Assembly (NCBI GenBank): GCA_021463315.1
Contig: JAJTXO010000124.1
Coordinates: 1 to 8,504, forward strand
Source: Caldilineales bacterium
Lineage (GTDB): Bacteria > Chloroflexota > Anaerolineae > JAAEKA01
DNA: 8,504 nucleotides
Direction of reading: 5' to 3'
The notes under the pieces are model-generated. The model saw nothing but the letters and a program-made list of their open reading frames with translations. It searched no databases and had not been told where the DNA came from. Positions 6,150 to 8,504 of the stretch are shown here, in pieces. The translations under genes were made by a program, and so were the position numbers. Position 1 is the stretch's first letter. Each line of letters begins with the position of its first letter.

Positions 6150-6763
6150 TTCATCAACTGACCGTGCCCATCTCAGACGAGGCCATCAGCGCGCTGCACG
6201 TGGGCGACCAGGTGGAGATCAGCGGCGTGATCTTCACCGCGCGCGACGCGGCCCACAAGTACATGGTTGAGAAGTTCATCAAAACCGACGGCAATCCCCC
6301 GGAGTCGGAAATGGCGCTGTACGAGCTGTTGCAGGAGAAGCTAGACGGCGGCGTGATCTACCACTGCGGCCCGGTGGTGGCCAAGGAGGCTGGTCGTTGG
6401 TCGTTCGTGGCAGCCGGCCCGACCACCAGCATCCGCGAGGAAGTGTATCAAGATCTGGTGATCGAGCACTTCAATTTGAAGGCCGTGATCGGCAAGGGGG
6501 GCATGGGACCCAGGACGCTGGCCGCCTGCCAGAAGTTCAAGGCGGTCTATCTGCACGCGGTAGGCGGCGCCGGCACGTTGATCGCTGAGCGAGTGGTGGA
6601 GGTCGAGGATGTCCACAAGCTGAAGGAATTCGGCGTGCCCGAAGCCTTCTGGCAGATCCGCGTCGAGGGCTTCCCGGCCGTGGTCACCATGGACAGCCAC
6701 GGCGCCTCGATTCACGCCGACGTCGCCGCACAGTCAGAGGAAAAGCTGAGGGCGCTCGTATAG
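6146..6763 (+). CDS. Class I (Fe-S) fumarate hydratase, beta subunit
   Basis: A 205-residue subunit matching the C-terminal domain of class I fumarases and TtdB, close to their usual length. Visible motifs are SGVIFTARDAAHK at 26-38 and YHCGPV at 72-77. These are followed by AAGPTTSIRE starting at 89 and IGKGGMG at 115-121. The last are HAVGGAGTLIAERV and, near the C-terminus, PEAFW followed by VTMDSHG. These line the substrate pocket of the family; the cluster cysteines are supplied by the alpha subunit. Its start overlaps the alpha stop by 4 nt. No terminator is visible in the 57 nt before the next gene, so readthrough into the GxxExxY gene is possible. TtdB is the alternative identity. Confidence 0.92.
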   Translation: MIHQLTVPISDEAISALHVGDQVEISGVIFTARDAAHKYMVEKFIKTDGNPPESEMALYELLQEKLDGGVIYHCGPVVAKEAGRWSFVAAGPTTSIREEVYQDLVIEHFNLKAVIGKGGMGPRTLAACQKFKAVYLHAVGGAGTLIAERVVEVEDVHKLKEFGVPEAFWQIRVEGFPAVVTMDSHGASIHADVAAQSEEKLRALV

Positions 6764-6820
6764 CGTGTCAGCGTCCTTTGGCAACGAGATTGCGTTCGCG
6801 GGCGTCATCAGGAGGACATC

Positions 6821-7195
6821 ATGATGGAAATCTTGGACTTGGTCAATATGATCCGACAAATCGCCTTTGCCATCCATGTCTATCTTGGACATGGACACCT
6901 GGAGAAGGTGTACGAAAACGCGCTGGTGCATCGGATGCGCAAAGCTGGTTTGCGAGTCGAGCAGCAAGTTCCCATCAAGGTCTACGATGAAGACGGCACG
7001 TTGATCGGCAACTATATTGCCGACATACTTGTCGAGGGCGTGCTCATCATCGAGATCAAAGCCGCGGGAGAGCTGGCGCCGGAACATGAAGCGCAGATCC
7101 TGGGCTATCTGAAGGCCACCGGCATGCAGCACGGGCTGCTCATCAACTTCGGTTCCTATCGCTTTCAGATCCGCAAGTACATTCGGACTGCCTGA
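6821..7195 (+). CDS. GxxExxY family protein (PD-(D/E)XK-like fold)
   Basis: A 124-residue protein with the defining motif G25-H-L-E28-K-V-Y31. Asp68 in IADILV and Glu78-x-Lys80 in IIEIKA follow, the layout of a PD-(D/E)XK nuclease-like core. The family's biological role is unestablished, and no nuclease activity should be assumed. AGGAGG at 6810-6815 serves either of two adjacent ATGs (6821 or 6824). By hand count, the stretch 6841-7190 is about 54% GC, clearly lower than the fumarase genes, and its codon use is less GC-biased. That suggests later arrival. Its TGA stop lies inside the degenerate first repeat of the array that follows. Members of this family are often found singly and scattered in genomes, and here there is no functional link to either neighbour. 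Confidence 0.85.
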   Translation: MMEILDLVNMIRQIAFAIHVYLGHGHLEKVYENALVHRMRKAGLRVEQQVPIKVYDEDGTLIGNYIADILVEGVLIIEIKAAGELAPEHEAQILGYLKATGMQHGLLINFGSYRFQIRKYIRTA

Positions 7196-7803
7196 GTTTG
7201 TCACAGAGAGCGCAAAGAGCACATAGATCAGAAGCTCTTTGTGTTCTTTGTGTTCCTTGCGGCTGATGATCTGAGCTTGCCACAGAGAGCGCAAAGAGCA
7301 CATAGATCAGAAGCTCTTTGTGTTCTTTGTGGCTGATGATCTGAGCTTGCCACAGAGAGCGCAAAGAGCACATAGACCAGAAGCTCTTTGTGTTCTTTGT
7401 GTTCTTTGTGGCTGATGACCTGAGCTTGCCACAGAGAGCACAAAGAGCACATAGACCAGAAGCTCTTTGTGTTCTTTGTGCTCCTTGTGGCTGATAAATC
7501 TGAGCTTGCCACAGAGAGCACAAAGAGCACATAGATCAGAAGCTCTTTGTGTTCTTTGCGGCTGATGATCTGAGCTTGCCACAGAGAGCGCAAAGAGCAC
7601 ATGGACTAGAAGCTCTTTGTGTTCTTTGTGTTCTTTGCGGCTGATAAATCTGAGCTTGCCACAGAGAGCGCAAAGAGCACATAGACCAGAAGCTCTTTGT
7701 GTTCTTTGTGGCTGATGATCTGAACTTGCCACAGAGAGCGCAAAGAGCACATAGATCAGAAGCTCTTTGTGTTCTTTGTGTTCCTTGTGGCTGATGATCT
7801 GAG
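7192..7803. repeat. Eight-unit tandem array of 70-80-bp hairpin repeats
   Basis: Units begin with CTGAGCTTGC or a close variant at 7192, 7271, 7341, 7420, 7500, 7570, 7650 and 7720. The array closes with a final CTGAG at 7799-7803. Unit lengths run 79, 70, 79, 80, 70, 80, 70 and 79. The difference is mainly an extra 9-bp step after GTGTTCTTTGTG. Each unit has a left arm (CACAGAGAGCGCAAAGAGC in most copies), a 13-nt loop and a right arm (GCTCTTTGTGTTCTTTGTG). On the + strand all 19 positions pair if G-U is allowed. In units 4 and 5 one G-U becomes A-U. Loops vary (ACATAGATCAGAA, ACATAGACCAGAA, ACATGGACTAGAA). Long minus-strand frames here encode only repetitive Cys/Leu-rich or Lys/His/Glu-rich peptides and are not genes. 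There are no unique spacers, so it is not CRISPR. Confidence 0.95.
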
Positions 7804-7817
7804 TGGAGGTTCTGTGC

Positions 7818-8504
7818 ATGGCTGATTCCTTACTTTCTGCTTTCTTCAACCCCAGCGGCGTGGCTGTCATCGGCGCGTCGGCCGACCCGCGCAAGCTGAG
7901 CCATGGCGTGTTGCGCAACGGCCTGAGCTACGGCTTCAGCGGCGCGGTCTATCCGGTCAACCCGCGCGCCCAGGAGATCCTGGGCCTGCCCTGTTACCCT
8001 GACATCGAGACCGTGCCCGATCCGGTGGAATTGGCCGTGCTGATGACGCCGGCCGCGACCTGCCCCAGCGTGCTGGAGGCCTGTGGTCGCCGCGGTCTGA
8101 AGGCGGCCATCGTCATCTCCGGCGGCTTCCGTGAAGTGGGCGCAGAGGGACTGGCCTTGGAGCAAGAGCTGCTGCGCATCGCGGCCCAGTATGACATGCG
8201 GCTGATTGGCCCCAACTGCGTCGGCACCCTGGACGCGCACACCGGCCTCAACACCACCTTCATCCGCACCATGCCCAAGCCCGGCCCCATTGCCTTCGTC
8301 AGCCAGTCGGGCGCGATCTGCGGCGGCATCCTGGAATGGACCGCGGGCAAGGGGATCGGCTTCAGCCGCTTCGCCACCCTGGGCAACGCAGCCGACGTCA
8401 CTGAGACCGACCTGCTGCTGGACCTGGCCGGAGACCCCAACACCCGGGTTATCGTGGCCTACATCGAGGCCATCCGCGATGGCCGGCGCTTCATCGATGT
8501 CGCG
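7818..8504 (+). CDS. ADP-forming acyl-CoA (acetate-CoA) synthetase, N-terminal part, cut by the window end
   Basis: The first 229 residues of an open frame that continues past the window. It begins with an NAD-like CoA-binding Rossmann domain, VAVIGASADPRKLSHG at 15-30, followed by YPVNPRA, ISGGFREVG and IGPNCVG at 130-136. A succinyl-CoA-ligase-like domain starts at about 156 with GPIAFVSQSGA, then TLGNAADVTETD and VIVAYIEAIRDGRRF. This is the alpha-part layout of NDP-forming acyl-CoA synthetases, which convert acyl-CoA, phosphate and ADP to free acid, CoA and ATP, or the reverse. The phospho-histidine segment and any fused ATP-grasp or GNAT domain would lie beyond the window. An acyl-CoA synthetase versus a protein acetyltransferase of the Pat type therefore cannot be decided. 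GGAGG at 7805-7809 with 8-nt spacing supports the ATG at 7818, and the repeat array ends just before that site. Confidence 0.88.
   Translation, partial: MADSLLSAFFNPSGVAVIGASADPRKLSHGVLRNGLSYGFSGAVYPVNPRAQEILGLPCYPDIETVPDPVELAVLMTPAATCPSVLEACGRRGLKAAIVISGGFREVGAEGLALEQELLRIAAQYDMRLIGPNCVGTLDAHTGLNTTFIRTMPKPGPIAFVSQSGAICGGILEWTAGKGIGFSRFATLGNAADVTETDLLLDLAGDPNTRVIVAYIEAIRDGRRFIDVA

Noticed and set aside
7275..7310. Promoter in each hairpin unit (TTGCCA, 18 bp, CATAGA)
   Set aside because: The -10 part matches only three of six consensus bases, and both elements are explained by the stem and loop of the repeat.
7143..7918. Overlapping minus-strand frames encoding repeated Cys/Leu- and Lys/His/Glu-rich peptides
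   Set aside because: These are translations of the hairpin repeats in several frames. There is no ribosome site or domain, and they exist only because the repeat lacks stops in these frames.

Overview
This is a GC-rich bacterial window with eight protein-coding genes, all on the + strand. It also carries three unrelated families of short intergenic repeats. No RNA gene, transposase, integrase or CRISPR array is visible. The gene set and the style of the repeats suggest a Chloroflexota bacterium (Anaerolineae- or Caldilineae-like). That set is a GH130 mannoside phosphorylase, a secreted clan GH-A glycosidase lipoprotein, a two-subunit Fe-S fumarase and an ADP-forming acyl-CoA synthetase. The taxonomic placement is inference from gene and repeat character and has not been tested.

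Layout. (1) 1-470: five 92-bp tandem repeats rich in hairpins, ending just before the Shine-Dalgarno of a GH130 gene (492-1490). (2) 1580-2962: a lipoprotein glycoside hydrolase, probably transcribed with the GH130 gene. Together they look like a small glycan-use module, with one surface enzyme cutting outside and one phosphorylase working inside. (3) 3122-4057: a flavoprotein of the thioredoxin reductase fold. Its catalytic CxxC is replaced by SAIS and its NADPH motifs are eroded. (4) 4054-4344: a second repeat family built on GTAANNN heptads, present as two direct copies behind the flavoprotein gene and two inverted copies ahead of folD. (5) 4387-6763: a tight folD / fumarase alpha / fumarase beta operon, with a 17-nt gap and then an ATGA overlap. 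(6) 6821-7195: a small GxxExxY-family protein of lower GC. (7) 7192-7803: eight 70-80-bp repeats. Each can fold as a long hairpin whose imperfect pairs are all G-U on the + strand. (8) 7818 to the window end: the N-terminal part of an ADP-forming acyl-CoA synthetase.

Metabolic reading. FolD interconverts one-carbon tetrahydrofolate intermediates. The fumarase is the oxygen-sensitive [4Fe-4S] type. The last gene belongs to the family that conserves thioester energy as ATP. Together with the sugar phosphorylase, which saves ATP during disaccharide breakdown, this fits a fermentative or microaerophilic heterotroph (inference).

The most unusual feature is the repeat architecture. All three gene-free gaps longer than 300 bp are filled by repeats. 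Each array ends within about 40 bp of a downstream start codon, and two of the three overlap the stop codon of the upstream gene.
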